Assembly: GCF_900188235.1 (NCBI RefSeq)
Contig: NZ_FZNT01000004.1
Coordinates: 186,001-250,000, forward strand
Length of the DNA stretch: 64,000 nucleotides
Direction: 5' to 3'
Origin: Lutibacter agarilyticus
Lineage (GTDB): Bacteria; Bacteroidota; Bacteroidia; Flavobacteriales; Flavobacteriaceae
Shown: positions 18,862 to 29,065 of the stretch, in pieces
How the letters are laid out: each line of letters starts with the position of its first letter
Position numbering within the stretch: position 1 is the first letter of the stretch
Notes under the pieces: generated by a model
The model's database searches: none
The model's input: only the letters and a program-made list of their open reading frames with translations
Told to the model about the DNA's origin: nothing
Translations under genes and position numbers: made by a program

Positions 18862-21800
18862 TTATTCCAACTCATTTTCAGATTCCAAAAATAAGTTCTG
18901 CAATTTTTCAACGGTTTCTTCCGAAGGATTTTCCCACATACCTCTTTGAATAGCTTCCAACATACGCTCAGACATATCTTTTAAAGCCCATTTATTATTT
19001 TTCTCAATAAATGCTTTATTCTCTTCATCAAATAAGTAAGATTCTGTAATCCCCTGATACATGAAATCTTCAATTAAATTTGTGGTAGCATCATAGGCGA
19101 ACAAATAATCCATTGTAGCTGTCATTTCAAAAGCACCTTTATAACCGTGATCACGCATTCCGCTCATCCATTTCGGATTTACAACGCGTGATCGATATAC
19201 TTTATGTAATTCCTCTTTTAACGTTTTAATTTTGGGATTATCGGGTCTTGAATGGTCTCCAAAGAATGTTTCTGGTTGCTCTCCTTTAACCTTTTTTACT
19301 GCGGAAGTCATTCCGCCTTGAAACTGGTAATAATCATCAGAATCTAACAAATCGTGTTCTCTGTTATCCTGATTTTGAATTACAACTTCAATATTTTCTA
19401 AGCGTTTTTCAAAAGATTCGTGAGCAGATTTTCCTTCATTTTTGTTTCCGAAGTACGCAAAACCGCTCCAATTGATATATACTTGCGCTAAGTCTTCTTG
19501 TGTTTCCCAGTTCTTTCCGTCAATTAAACCTTGTAATCCTGCTCCATAAGCTCCAGGTTTCGATCCAAAAACCCGGTACAGTGAGCGCTCTTCTGCTTGT
19601 TGTTCAGATAATCCTTTAGCTACCCAATCCTTTTTTTCAGCATTGAATCGTTTTCTTATAGGATTCATTTCATCATCTTCATCCAACGTCGCAATTTTTT
19701 CAATGGCAGCATTAAATAATGAAATTACATCAGGAAATGCATCTCTGAAAAATCCAGAAATACGCAATAAAACATCAACTCTTGGTCGTTTTAATTCTAA
19801 TAATGATATAATTTCAAAATCACTTACCCTCCTATTCATTCCAGACCAAATTGGCCGAACTCCTAATAAAGCAAATGCTTGCGCAATATCGTCTCCTCCT
19901 GTTCGCATTGTTGAAGTTCCCCAAACAGAAATTCCAATGGAGGTTGGATATTCTCCTTGATCTTGAACATAACGATCAATAATATTTTTAGCACTTTTCA
20001 CACCTAATTCATACGCTGATTGAGAAGGAATTGTTCTTGTATCTACAGAATAAAAGTTTTTCCCAGTTGGTAAAATATCTAACCTTCCTCGTGTTGGAGC
20101 ACCTGAACCACCGGGAGGAACATAACTTCCATTTAAACCTTTTAACAGGTTTGTAATTTCATCTTTGGTTCTTGTGATTTTTGGTAACGTAGAAGTTTCG
20201 ACTTCATTAATAACAGCCAACGTTTCAGTACCTAAACCTTCTTTATTCAATTCATTATTTAACAAATCGTCAATATAATTTTTCGCTTTCAGCTCTAATA
20301 TTTCAACCGCTTGACCATAAGTTCTACATTGAATGGAATCTATAAAATGATTATAATTCAATTCAAAATCCACGTCAATCGGATTAAAATTAAGTTTTAA
20401 ATCGTTTGCAATAGCTTGCGTAATCCCTGGATTATTAGTTGATGGTAAACGATGTAAAGCCACCATTAAATCGGTTAATTTTTCACCTTCTGGATGTTTT
20501 CCAAAAATATGAAGTCCACCTCTAATTTGTGCCTCTTTTAATTCACATAAATAACCATCAATTACTTCTAACAATTCATCAATATCTTTACCATCATTAT
20601 TTAAATCGGATTTCAAATTGGTGGTATTCACCAATGCTTCAATCTTACTTTTTATCAAACTAGCTCTTTTAGGATCTAATAAAGCGGCTTCATAAAATTC
20701 ATCAATTAACAATTCTAACTTCAACAAATCCCCATAATTTTCAGCACGAGTCATTGGAGGAATTAGATGATCTAAAATAATAGCGTGTGTTCTTCTTTTT
20801 GCTTGTGTACCTTCACCCGGATCATTGATAATAAACGGATAGAAATGTGGAATTTCGCCTAAAATAGCACTCGGAAAACAGCTTTCTTCACTTAAAGCAA
20901 CACTTTTTCCTGGCAACCATTCCAAGTTCCCGTGTTTTCCCATATGAATAATGGCATCCGCTTTAAAATACTGCTGTAACCAAACATAATACGCCAAATA
21001 CGCATATGTTGGCGGTAAATCTGGTGAGTGATAGGTTGCTTGTAAATCAATATCATATCCTCTACTTGGCTGAATACTTACAAAAACATTTCCTAAACAA
21101 ACTCCAGGAATTATAAAATTGCCATTTCTGTAATTAGGAGAATCAGTTGGGTTTCCCCATTGCTCTTCAACCTTTTCACGTAATGAAATGGCTAAATTAT
21201 TGTAATAGGCAAAAAAGTCACTTGCTGGAATAGTCAAATTTATTGTTGCTGAATGCAAAGAATCAGGATCGTTGGTAATATTCTCCGTTAATTGAGTTAT
21301 TAAATCATCAACAGTATTAGGAATATCTGCCCCTAAATCATATCCAACTTTGTTTAATTCGTGAATTAAATCTACCGTACTTTGTGGTGTATCTAAACCA
21401 ACTCCATTCGCCAATCTGCTATTTTTATTCGGATAATTTGGAACGACTAAAGCAATTTTTTTTTCGTTGTTTTCTTTACTATTCAACCTGATCCAAGCTT
21501 TTACTTGTTTAGCAACCTTGTTACAACCTTCATCAAAAGCAACATATTTTACGACTTCAGAATCGGTTAAATCATCTTTTTCTAAAGCTTCTTTAAATGA
21601 AATAGCTGTAGAAATAATTTTACCATCAACTTCAGGCAAAGCAATATTCATAGCAACATCCGTTGGAGGCAACCCAAAACTACCTTCAGCCCAAGTTTCT
21701 TTATTACAACTTGCCATTATTCCTTGAATTACAGGAACATTAAACGTGTTAAACAAGCCATCTTCAGTAGTTTCGTTAAACGATTGAATTGAAAAACCAG

Positions 21801-22608
21801 TTGTATTAATAATTACTTTTGGCGTGCTTAAATTATGTTCTTTTAATAATTCAAGAATGCTATATTTTATGTTTTTATCTCGATAAGATAAAGCCATTAC
21901 AGTTATGGCCAACACTCCATTTTCCGCTAACTTTTCAGTCAATTTTAAAATTGGATCTAAATTATCAGCTAAATAATAGCTTCTATATCCAAAAATAATT
22001 GCCAACGGTTGATTTGTTGGTTTATAAGCTGTTGTTAATACACCTTCTTTAGGATGAAATAAAAACAACTCCGGCGTATTTATTTTTTCTTTAATTTGAA
22101 AATCAACAGCTAAAGTTGAATTCAATATTTTTTTAAGAGCTTCTTCTGTATTATCCGATCCACCAGCCATTAAATAGTTCCAAATACTATCTACTTCTGT
22201 TAATGGAAGTGTAGATAATTGCATTAATTCTAAATCTGGCTTATCATCACCTGGCATAAAGATTAACTGAATGTCATTTTCTTCAGCATAATCAGAAATC
22301 GCTTCACACAAATAGGAAAAATAAGCGGTACCTCCCAATAACTTCAAAACAACCACTTTTGCCTTTGAAACTACTTCTTCAATATAAGTATCAATGGTTA
22401 GCTCTTGTTTAAAATAGCTGAGATTTGCCAATCGTAAACTTGGTAGCTTCTCATTTTCAGCATATAATTTTTTATATACTTTATTTAGAATGTACAAATC
22501 GGTATCTGCTGCTGATAAAAACAACACATCTCCAGGTTTTTGTTGTACATAAAAAACACCTTCGTCATTAGGATTCCAGCCTCCAGGTATGGTTGATATT
22601 AAATGCAA
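18862..22608 (-). CDS. cobN: CobN, large subunit of cobaltochelatase
   Basis: A 1248-residue protein of the CobN/magnesium chelatase H family, of full family length. Visible hallmarks are HMGKHGNLEWLPGKS (about 568-582), FIINDPGEGTQAKRR and GSKPGAYGAGLQ. In aerobic B12 makers CobN inserts Co2+ into hydrogenobyrinate diamide with an AAA partner. Here the ChlI/D-like ATPase at 25575 is a candidate partner and CobW lies directly upstream. Because the rest of the pathway looks like the early-cobalt type with CbiX, the exact role of CobN is open; it could serve scavenging or low-cobalt conditions. Confidence 0.93.
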   Translation of the reverse strand: MHLISTIPGGWNPNDEGVFYVQQKPGDVLFLSAADTDLYILNKVYKKLYAENEKLPSLRLANLSYFKQELTIDTYIEEVVSKAKVVVLKLLGGTAYFSYLCEAISDYAEENDIQLIFMPGDDKPDLELMQLSTLPLTEVDSIWNYLMAGGSDNTEEALKKILNSTLAVDFQIKEKINTPELFLFHPKEGVLTTAYKPTNQPLAIIFGYRSYYLADNLDPILKLTEKLAENGVLAITVMALSYRDKNIKYSILELLKEHNLSTPKVIINTTGFSIQSFNETTEDGLFNTFNVPVIQGIMASCNKETWAEGSFGLPPTDVAMNIALPEVDGKIISTAISFKEALEKDDLTDSEVVKYVAFDEGCNKVAKQVKAWIRLNSKENNEKKIALVVPNYPNKNSRLANGVGLDTPQSTVDLIHELNKVGYDLGADIPNTVDDLITQLTENITNDPDSLHSATINLTIPASDFFAYYNNLAISLREKVEEQWGNPTDSPNYRNGNFIIPGVCLGNVFVSIQPSRGYDIDLQATYHSPDLPPTYAYLAYYVWLQQYFKADAIIHMGKHGNLEWLPGKSVALSEESCFPSAILGEIPHFYPFIINDPGEGTQAKRRTHAIILDHLIPPMTRAENYGDLLKLELLIDEFYEAALLDPKRASLIKSKIEALVNTTNLKSDLNNDGKDIDELLEVIDGYLCELKEAQIRGGLHIFGKHPEGEKLTDLMVALHRLPSTNNPGITQAIANDLKLNFNPIDVDFELNYNHFIDSIQCRTYGQAVEILELKAKNYIDDLLNNELNKEGLGTETLAVINEVETSTLPKITRTKDEITNLLKGLNGSYVPPGGSGAPTRGRLDILPTGKNFYSVDTRTIPSQSAYELGVKSAKNIIDRYVQDQGEYPTSIGISVWGTSTMRTGGDDIAQAFALLGVRPIWSGMNRRVSDFEIISLLELKRPRVDVLLRISGFFRDAFPDVISLFNAAIEKIATLDEDDEMNPIRKRFNAEKKDWVAKGLSEQQAEERSLYRVFGSKPGAYGAGLQGLIDGKNWETQEDLAQVYINWSGFAYFGNKNEGKSAHESFEKRLENIEVVIQNQDNREHDLLDSDDYYQFQGGMTSAVKKVKGEQPETFFGDHSRPDNPKIKTLKEELHKVYRSRVVNPKWMSGMRDHGYKGAFEMTATMDYLFAYDATTNLIEDFMYQGITESYLFDEENKAFIEKNNKWALKDMSERMLEAIQRGMWENPSEETVEKLQNLFLESENELE

Positions 22609-22626
22609 ATTATGTTGGTTTGATTG

Positions 22627-23649
22627 TCATGATAAAACAGTTTCAGCAATTGATTTCAAATTACGACCAATAATAACCAAGCTTGTTTTTCTTATTTCGG
22701 TTGCTTTCCAAGGTCTGTCAAAATAGTAATCAAAACGCTCGCCAACACCTTGTAATACCATACGCATTGGTTTGTTTGGAATATTTACAAAACCTTTTAT
22801 TCTGTAAATTTCTTCTTGTTGAACACGTGTTTTTAATGTTGCTACCAATTGTCTAATATCAGCAGTTTCAGGATATTCAACAACAATGGTATTGATATCA
22901 TCATCGTGGTCGTGGTCATGATGATGCTCATGGTGATGTTCGTGAATTGAATGACGATTGTCTAAATCATCTTCCGTACTTGCTTCAATCCCCAATAACA
23001 ATTCATTATCAATTAATCCATTTTGAATGGAAATAATTTTTACATTTGGTCTGGCTTTTTTAATAATTAGGTTCTTAACCTCGGCTAATTTCTCAGCTTC
23101 TAATAAATCGGTTTTACTAACCAATACCAAATCTGCACAAGACAACTGATCTAAAAATAATTCTTCAATGGGTATTTCGTGATCCAAAGAATCATCAGCC
23201 AAACGTTGTTTTTGAACTCGTTCTCTATCACATAATTCACCTGTAATCATTCCAACAGCATCAACAACTGTAATTACAGAATCAATGGTTATATGCGGCT
23301 TTAAATCTGGCCAGTTTACAGCTCTAATCAAAGGTTTAGGCATTGCCAAACCAGAAGTTTCTATCACAATATGGTCTATTTCATTTTTACGCTCAATTAA
23401 ATCTAACATAGCGGGCAAAAACTCTTCTTGAACGGTACAACAAATACAGCCATTTGCCAATTCAATTAAGTTGCATTCATCATCTCCACAACCCGATTTT
23501 ATAATATCTCCATCAATTCCAATTTCACCAAATTCGTTTACCAACACAGCAATTTTTTTACCGTTGGCATTTTTAATCATATTGTGAACTAACGTAGTTT
23601 TTCCTACTCCAAGAAAACCTGTTATAACAGTAATAGGTATTTTTTTCAT
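22627..23649 (-). CDS. cobW: CobW-family GTPase/metallochaperone
   Basis: A 340-residue G3E GTPase. It shows Walker A GFLGVGKTTLV (about 12-22), the metal-binding CxCC in NGCICCTVQEE (about 68-78), ETSG, and SKTD for guanine recognition. A very His/Asp-rich loop at about 240-255 (HEHHHEHHHDHDHDDD) could hold metal ions. CobW proteins deliver Co2+ during B12 synthesis; this one is transcribed just before cobN. The C-terminal CobW_C domain is present. Confidence 0.92.
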   Translation of the reverse strand: MKKIPITVITGFLGVGKTTLVHNMIKNANGKKIAVLVNEFGEIGIDGDIIKSGCGDDECNLIELANGCICCTVQEEFLPAMLDLIERKNEIDHIVIETSGLAMPKPLIRAVNWPDLKPHITIDSVITVVDAVGMITGELCDRERVQKQRLADDSLDHEIPIEELFLDQLSCADLVLVSKTDLLEAEKLAEVKNLIIKKARPNVKIISIQNGLIDNELLLGIEASTEDDLDNRHSIHEHHHEHHHDHDHDDDINTIVVEYPETADIRQLVATLKTRVQQEEIYRIKGFVNIPNKPMRMVLQGVGERFDYYFDRPWKATEIRKTSLVIIGRNLKSIAETVLS

Positions 23650-23661
23650 TTGTAGCTATTT

Positions 23662-24249
23662 TTACTTAGTAGTTTTCTTTTTTCTTTTATATAGAAATAA
23701 ATTCCATTTTTCTTCAGCAACTCCTTGCTTGTCCATTTCAGCTCTTGCCATTGTAAAAAACAAATCAGACAATCTGTTTATATACGCTGAAATATAATCG
23801 TGGACACTTTCAGGATCTTCTCGCATTAACGTTACCATTTTACGCTCTCCTCTTCTAATTTGTGTACGACAAACGTGGCATAATGCTGAAATTTCATTTC
23901 CTCCAGGTAATAAAAAATAATCTGAAGAAGCACTCATTGCTCCTTCCAATTCGTCAATCCATTGTTCACAAAATTCTGCCCCATCTTCTGGTCTCGGATT
24001 TTCATTTTCCTTTCTTGCATCTGAAGGACGTGCCAAATGAGACATCATATTCATAATGTCCTTTTGAATTTTATGTAAATTTGGTTGCCATTCGTGGGTT
24101 TCACCCAATTTAGCTCTTAACAGTCCAATGGTTGAATTTGCTTCATCAATAGTTCCAATACATTCCACTCTTGGTGAGTCTTTATATTGTCTGCTTCCTC
24201 CAAAAACTCCTGTTTGTCCTTTATCTCCTTTTCGAGTGTAAACTTTCAT
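23662..24249 (-). CDS. ATP:cob(I)alamin adenosyltransferase, PduO type
   Basis: A 195-residue enzyme that adds the 5'-deoxyadenosyl group to cob(I)alamin or cob(I)yrinate diamide. It has the N-terminal KGDKGQTGVFGG ATP-binding motif, the middle LLPGGNEISALCHVCRTQIRRGER region (here LLPGG and CRTQIRRGER) and INRLSDLFF at the C-terminal end, all typical of PduO-type enzymes rather than CobA/BtuR. It lies between cbiA and cobW in the operon. Confidence 0.92.
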   Translation of the reverse strand: MKVYTRKGDKGQTGVFGGSRQYKDSPRVECIGTIDEANSTIGLLRAKLGETHEWQPNLHKIQKDIMNMMSHLARPSDARKENENPRPEDGAEFCEQWIDELEGAMSASSDYFLLPGGNEISALCHVCRTQIRRGERKMVTLMREDPESVHDYISAYINRLSDLFFTMARAEMDKQGVAEEKWNLFLYKRKKKTTK

Positions 24250-24262
24250 CTCTTTTAATTTT

Positions 24263-25582
24263 TTAGTTAGTAAGTAATTTTAATAGGTTTTTTAATAGTT
24301 TTTCTTGTCCTAAATAATAATGAATGTAGGATGCTAAAACATTTTTATATTGAAACACAACCGTATCTACTTCGCTTTCTCTTGCGTTAAACACGGTTGC
24401 TATACTTTTTGAATTTTTATGTTGAAAGATTGTTGAATAATGAAATTCGTGACCTTTCAATTCAAAATCATCAAACTGAATGGTTCTGTAACCTAAATTC
24501 AATTTCATTGCTTGCATTGAAGTTGAAAAATCAAAAACATTGGCCATTTCAAATTCATTTCCTTCTTTATCTATAATAGATTTCCCCAAATACATCATTC
24601 CGCCACATTCAGCAATAATCTTCCCTCCTGCTTCAGCAAAATTCTTGATGCTTTGAAGCATTGATTTGTTGTCAGACAATTGTTTTGTGTAAAATTCGGG
24701 GTAACCTCCAGGTAAATACACCAAATCTACATGGGGCAATTTTTCATCTTTTAACGGACTAAAAAACGTAACATCACCAAATTGTTTTAAACATTCAACA
24801 TTTTGAACATAGCTAAAATTAAATCCTTCATCTTCAGCAACAGCAATGTTTATTTTTTTTGAAGTTGAAATAGTCGGAATTTCATTCGTTGACTTCTCAT
24901 CCAACAAGCAACAATCCAATAATGAATCTATATCCACTGTTTCCTCCATTGCATTAGCAACTTTTTCAATTACTGAATCGTAACCTTGCATTTCTTGAAT
25001 AGACAATCCTAAATGTCTGGAAGGAATTTCACAATCGGCAAGAAATGGAACGTGACCCAAAGCCGGAATACCAACATCTTCACAAGCTTCTAATAAGAAT
25101 TGATAATGACTCTTGGTATTCACTCTGTTAAATATGACTCCAGCAATATTCAACGATTTATCGAAGTTTTTAAAACCATACAATAATGGAGCAACAGAAT
25201 AGGCTACAGACTTAGCGTCAACGACCAAAATAATAGGTAAATCCAACACTTTTGCAACTTCTGCCGTACTTCCGTTGGACCTTCTGGCACCATCAAATAA
25301 GCCCATCACACCTTCAACACAAACAGCTCCTTTATCTTTAGCATATGTTGCATAGGTTGCTAAAATATCATCGGTATCTGTCATATATAAATCCAGATTC
25401 AAACCATTTTTTCCGCAGGCTACTTTATGAAATTTAGGATCGATATAATCTGGCCCAACTTTAAAAGGTTGCGTAGAAATACCACGATTTTCTAAAGCAC
25501 GAAGTAAACCTAAAGTAATGGTAGTTTTACCTGAATTACTTGTAGGTGCAGCAATAATAAATTGAGGAATTTGTTTAACCAT
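24263..25582 (-). CDS. cbiA: Cobyrinate a,c-diamide synthase CbiA/CobB
   Basis: A 439-residue glutamine amidotransferase that amidates the a and c side chains. The N-terminal dethiobiotin-synthetase-like ATPase domain has APTSNSGKTTI (about 11-21) and VGPDYIDPKFH. The C-terminal class I GATase-like domain has LPGGYPE and the nucleophile Cys in AECGGMMYLG. Its start overlaps the end of the upstream chelatase gene by 8 nt. Confidence 0.94.
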   Translation of the reverse strand: MVKQIPQFIIAAPTSNSGKTTITLGLLRALENRGISTQPFKVGPDYIDPKFHKVACGKNGLNLDLYMTDTDDILATYATYAKDKGAVCVEGVMGLFDGARRSNGSTAEVAKVLDLPIILVVDAKSVAYSVAPLLYGFKNFDKSLNIAGVIFNRVNTKSHYQFLLEACEDVGIPALGHVPFLADCEIPSRHLGLSIQEMQGYDSVIEKVANAMEETVDIDSLLDCCLLDEKSTNEIPTISTSKKINIAVAEDEGFNFSYVQNVECLKQFGDVTFFSPLKDEKLPHVDLVYLPGGYPEFYTKQLSDNKSMLQSIKNFAEAGGKIIAECGGMMYLGKSIIDKEGNEFEMANVFDFSTSMQAMKLNLGYRTIQFDDFELKGHEFHYSTIFQHKNSKSIATVFNARESEVDTVVFQYKNVLASYIHYYLGQEKLLKNLLKLLTN

Positions 25583-27263
25583 TTTGTAGCATTAAAGGTT
25601 CGTAATTCGCTCTAATTTTTGTTGCAAATTTTTGCGCTAAATTTAATTTCACCAAACCTTTTTCAGCATCTACAACGGTTAATTGATGTACAGATTTACA
25701 GTAGGTCTGACAAGCAATAACGGCTTCATCAAAAGCATTCTCCGCATCGGTATTAAATTTACCATCCGTAATAATGATTAATTCATAATTGATGTCCTTT
25801 GAATTGTTTGTCAAGGCTTTAATTCTCTTAAAAGCAGGAATAATATTTGTTTTACCTCCTGTTTTAATGTCTTTCAGTTTCTCTAGCAATTCATCCATAT
25901 CTTTGGATGAGTCTTGTATTAAATCGGCATCACCATTGTATAATGAAATTAATGAATAAATAGGTTTTAAACCACTCTCTGATTTTGCGAATTTCTCCAC
26001 CAAACCTTTGGCATACGCAACCACTTTTTCTTTTAACATGGATCCGCTTGAATCCAATAAAAATATTAGATGTGGTTGTGTTTTACTTTGTTGAAATTTG
26101 TTTTTTATTTCGAATTTATCCGTAGCTAAATATTGAGAAACCGTTTTTCTATTGTCAATATTCTTCAATTCTGAAGGACTTTCAGTCAATTGATTTTGCT
26201 GATGATAACTCTTGGTATTCGCTCCATTTTTTGAGCCAGCCTTTACCCCATTTAAATGCTTACGTTCATTGGCAGGAATTATGGATTGAAATGTATGCTC
26301 TTGTTGTGAACTATTTGAAGAATTTTCTTCTTGTTGTTCTTGGTGTTGCTGTTCTTGTTGTTGTTCTTCTTTTGAATTACTCTGTTCTTTAGAAAAATCG
26401 CCATTATTTGAACGATGATTCAATACAAAAGGAGCTATTTTTTGCAAGTGAAACTCTTCAACGATAGTATCGCTTAAATATGCTGCATACGCTCTTGAAG
26501 TTTTCAACAATAAAATATCTGCTCTATGCCCTTCAACTTCATTTATCAAGGCCAAATTAGCTGCTATTTCATATAAACTTTCATCTATTTTTATAGACTT
26601 CAAATTTTTCTGAGCATTTTTAATTTGCTCAACTATTTTTTCTTGTTTTTCAGCATAAGTAGTTACAAAATCTTGTGGATGGTCATCAAATTGCAATCTG
26701 TTCGAAATAATTTGAGTTCTTTCTTCCAAAGAAATAGCTGTTTTTATAACAACACTTAATCCAAATCTGTCTTTTAATTGCGGACGTAAATCTCCTTCTT
26801 CAGGATTCATTGATCCAATTAAACAAAAGCGACTTTCAATAGTTTTTGAAATTCCTTCTCTTTCCAAATGGTAAGATCCGGTAGCGGATGCATCTAATAA
26901 AACATCCATTAAATAATCATTTAACAAATTAATTTCATCAATATATAAGCAACCTTTATGCGCTTTTGCTAATAATCCAAGTTGAACTTGCTCTCTCTTT
27001 TCATTAATCAACTTCTCTAAATTCACGTGCCCTAAAACCCGATCTTCAGAAACACCAATTGGTAAATTCACAAAAGGAAACGAATCTTCAGCTTCAATTA
27101 AATGAGCCAAAGAACGAATTAAAGTTGTTTTACCTGTCCCCTTATCTCCAATGGCCAAAACACCACCTAATAAAGGATCAATAACATTCAATAGCAAGGC
27201 CAATTTAAAATCGTCTTGACCGACAATTGCAGAAAATGGAAATATGTTATTTAATGTTTTCAT
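25575..27263 (-). CDS. ChlI/ChlD-like chelatase subunit (AAA+ and VWA domains)
   Basis: A 562-residue fusion of a magnesium-chelatase-like AAA+ ATPase and a von Willebrand factor A domain. Walker A is GDKGTGKTT (about 38-46), Walker B is LYIDEINLL, and SMNPEEGDLRPQ is the family insert. A Gln/Glu/Ser-rich linker follows at about 296-330. The VWA part has the MIDAS motif DSSGSM (about 406-411) and later TDGKF. It probably serves as the ATPase partner of CobN in cobalt insertion, replacing CobS/CobT. It overlaps cbiA by 8 nt and the transporter gene by 4 nt. Confidence 0.88.
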   Translation of the reverse strand: MKTLNNIFPFSAIVGQDDFKLALLLNVIDPLLGGVLAIGDKGTGKTTLIRSLAHLIEAEDSFPFVNLPIGVSEDRVLGHVNLEKLINEKREQVQLGLLAKAHKGCLYIDEINLLNDYLMDVLLDASATGSYHLEREGISKTIESRFCLIGSMNPEEGDLRPQLKDRFGLSVVIKTAISLEERTQIISNRLQFDDHPQDFVTTYAEKQEKIVEQIKNAQKNLKSIKIDESLYEIAANLALINEVEGHRADILLLKTSRAYAAYLSDTIVEEFHLQKIAPFVLNHRSNNGDFSKEQSNSKEEQQQEQQHQEQQEENSSNSSQQEHTFQSIIPANERKHLNGVKAGSKNGANTKSYHQQNQLTESPSELKNIDNRKTVSQYLATDKFEIKNKFQQSKTQPHLIFLLDSSGSMLKEKVVAYAKGLVEKFAKSESGLKPIYSLISLYNGDADLIQDSSKDMDELLEKLKDIKTGGKTNIIPAFKRIKALTNNSKDINYELIIITDGKFNTDAENAFDEAVIACQTYCKSVHQLTVVDAEKGLVKLNLAQKFATKIRANYEPLMLQNG

Positions 27264-27976
27264 ACAGCAAAAATTGTATTATAAATCCAATAAGAACCTA
27301 TTAAAATGGAAGCCAAACCAGCAACACCATTCATCCATTTAAAAATGGAAAGATTCTTCTCTATAAAACGACTCATTACGGCAATTAAAGAATAACTATA
27401 AACACCCATTGCAATGATAATTCCCAAACATTCAACCACTAAAACAATAACAGCATCTGTAATTGTTGCGGCACTAATAACCAATGCCGAAGTTAACGCT
27501 CCACCAGTACCAGCCAATCCGTGTAACATACCAACCCAAAAAGATTTATTCATTGGATTCATTGCTATTTCTTCACCACCTTTACCGTGTAAATGGATTA
27601 AATTTGAATCTAAATGATCGTGTTCTTCAATTTCTTTATGCTTTTGAATCATCTCTTTGATTCTATGATTTCTTCTAATTGCAGTAACTCCCAACCAAAT
27701 CATAATTGGACCAACAGAGACTTCTGCCCAGTAAGAAATATCTTGAATAAAAAGTCCTAACGAAGATTTAAATAGCAAGGCTACAACTCCAAACAATAAC
27801 AATGTTAAAGAATGCCCTAAAGCCCATTGAGAAGCTTGTAAAACTGTTTTAAATGATGTTTTTTCTTTTGTAATTGCATTTTCTGTTGCTAATACAGAAA
27901 TTGCAGTAACGTGATCTGGCTCAAATGAATGTAAAACACCAGCCATTAAGGGTCTCACCAAATTTACTATACTCAT
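27260..27976 (-). CDS. NicO/UreH-like metal transporter, probably cobalt or nickel
   Basis: A 238-residue membrane protein with about six hydrophobic segments. The first contains HSFEPDHVTAI (about 17-27), the HxxxxDH pattern of nickel/cobalt permeases, and a central hydrophilic loop is rich in His (HKEIEEHDHLD, HLHGKGG). The motif LHGLAGTGGALTS is also like NicO/UreH proteins. Its place inside the cobalamin operon suggests cobalt movement. Direction of transport cannot be told from sequence. Confidence 0.75.
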   Translation of the reverse strand: MSIVNLVRPLMAGVLHSFEPDHVTAISVLATENAITKEKTSFKTVLQASQWALGHSLTLLLFGVVALLFKSSLGLFIQDISYWAEVSVGPIMIWLGVTAIRRNHRIKEMIQKHKEIEEHDHLDSNLIHLHGKGGEEIAMNPMNKSFWVGMLHGLAGTGGALTSALVISAATITDAVIVLVVECLGIIIAMGVYSYSLIAVMSRFIEKNLSIFKWMNGVAGLASILIGSYWIYNTIFAV

Positions 27977-29064
27977 ATTTTTTTATATTTAATGTACTCG
28001 CCACTTTTACCGATTAAGTACACATCTAATGCTACTTTATTAATTATTTCTTTGCTTTGGAAATAGCATTTTTCCAATAGCTTTTGATAAAAATTTTCTT
28101 CACTATTAAACGGAAATATTTCAGTTAATCTTCCTGCCATATTTAGTTCTAAAATTTTATCGGTTGTTGTTGAATCATAACCACAAGCTGCAGCAACACT
28201 TACAACAAATTCTTTATTCCAACTAGAAACACAACTATGCGTATCCGTTCTACCATAAGCCAATTTCACCGCTTTCCCCAACATAATTCCAATCGTTACT
28301 TTTTCTATTTTTGAAGTGCTTATTTTATTTAAAGTTTCTCCTATCCAATTTCCAAAATGAATAAAAGATTGTTCTGTTAAATTTGGAAATAATTGTCGTA
28401 AATACTTCTCACTTCTCGCTCCAGAATTAATAACAACTTCATTAATTCCATTTGCGACAGCAACATCAATTCCTTGTTCAATACTTGCAATATAGGATGA
28501 TGAGGAATATGGTTTTACAATTCCTGAAGTTCCTAAAATGGATAAACCATTTAAAATTCCGACACGTTCATTCAAGGTACGTTTTGCCATTTTTTTTCCA
28601 TTGGTTACAAAAATTGAAATTACCAAGCCACATTCTAGATCATAGTCGTGCAATAACTTTTGAACTGCACTTGTCATCATTTTTCTTGGAACAGGATTAA
28701 TAGCTGGTTCGCCAACTGCCAACTCTAAACCGGGCAATGTAACCGTACCAACACCTTCACCACCAACAAACTTGATTTCTTTACTTTTAGTCAATTGAAT
28801 TTCACAGCCAACCTCAGCGCCATTTGTAACATCCGGATCATCTCCTGCATCTTTTATAACACTGCATTTTGCACTATCATTTGTAAATTCATTGGTATGA
28901 ATTTTAATCTCCAATATTTTATCTATTGGCAAATGAACATTGACTTTCGATTGTTTTTTTTGTTCAATAATAGATACCAACGCTGCTTTAACAGCTGCCG
29001 TAGCAGAAGTTCCGGTTGTAAAACCATCTCTTAAAGGTCCGTCTGGTACTTTTCTTAATCCCAT
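27973..29064 (-). CDS. cbiD: Cobalt-precorrin-5B C1-methyltransferase CbiD
   Basis: A 363-residue enzyme that methylates C1 in the oxygen-independent corrin pathway using SAM. It has the family start LRDGFTTGTSATAAVKAAL, followed by KDAGDDPDVTNGAEV, GGEGVGTVTLPGL and PAINPVPRKM, all CbiD hallmarks. It overlaps the transporter gene by 4 nt and lies 1 nt after cobK. CbiD is the marker that this cluster follows the anaerobic-type route. Confidence 0.95.
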   Translation of the reverse strand: MGLRKVPDGPLRDGFTTGTSATAAVKAALVSIIEQKKQSKVNVHLPIDKILEIKIHTNEFTNDSAKCSVIKDAGDDPDVTNGAEVGCEIQLTKSKEIKFVGGEGVGTVTLPGLELAVGEPAINPVPRKMMTSAVQKLLHDYDLECGLVISIFVTNGKKMAKRTLNERVGILNGLSILGTSGIVKPYSSSSYIASIEQGIDVAVANGINEVVINSGARSEKYLRQLFPNLTEQSFIHFGNWIGETLNKISTSKIEKVTIGIMLGKAVKLAYGRTDTHSCVSSWNKEFVVSVAAACGYDSTTTDKILELNMAGRLTEIFPFNSEENFYQKLLEKCYFQSKEIINKVALDVYLIGKSGEYIKYKKI

Positions 29065-29065
29065 T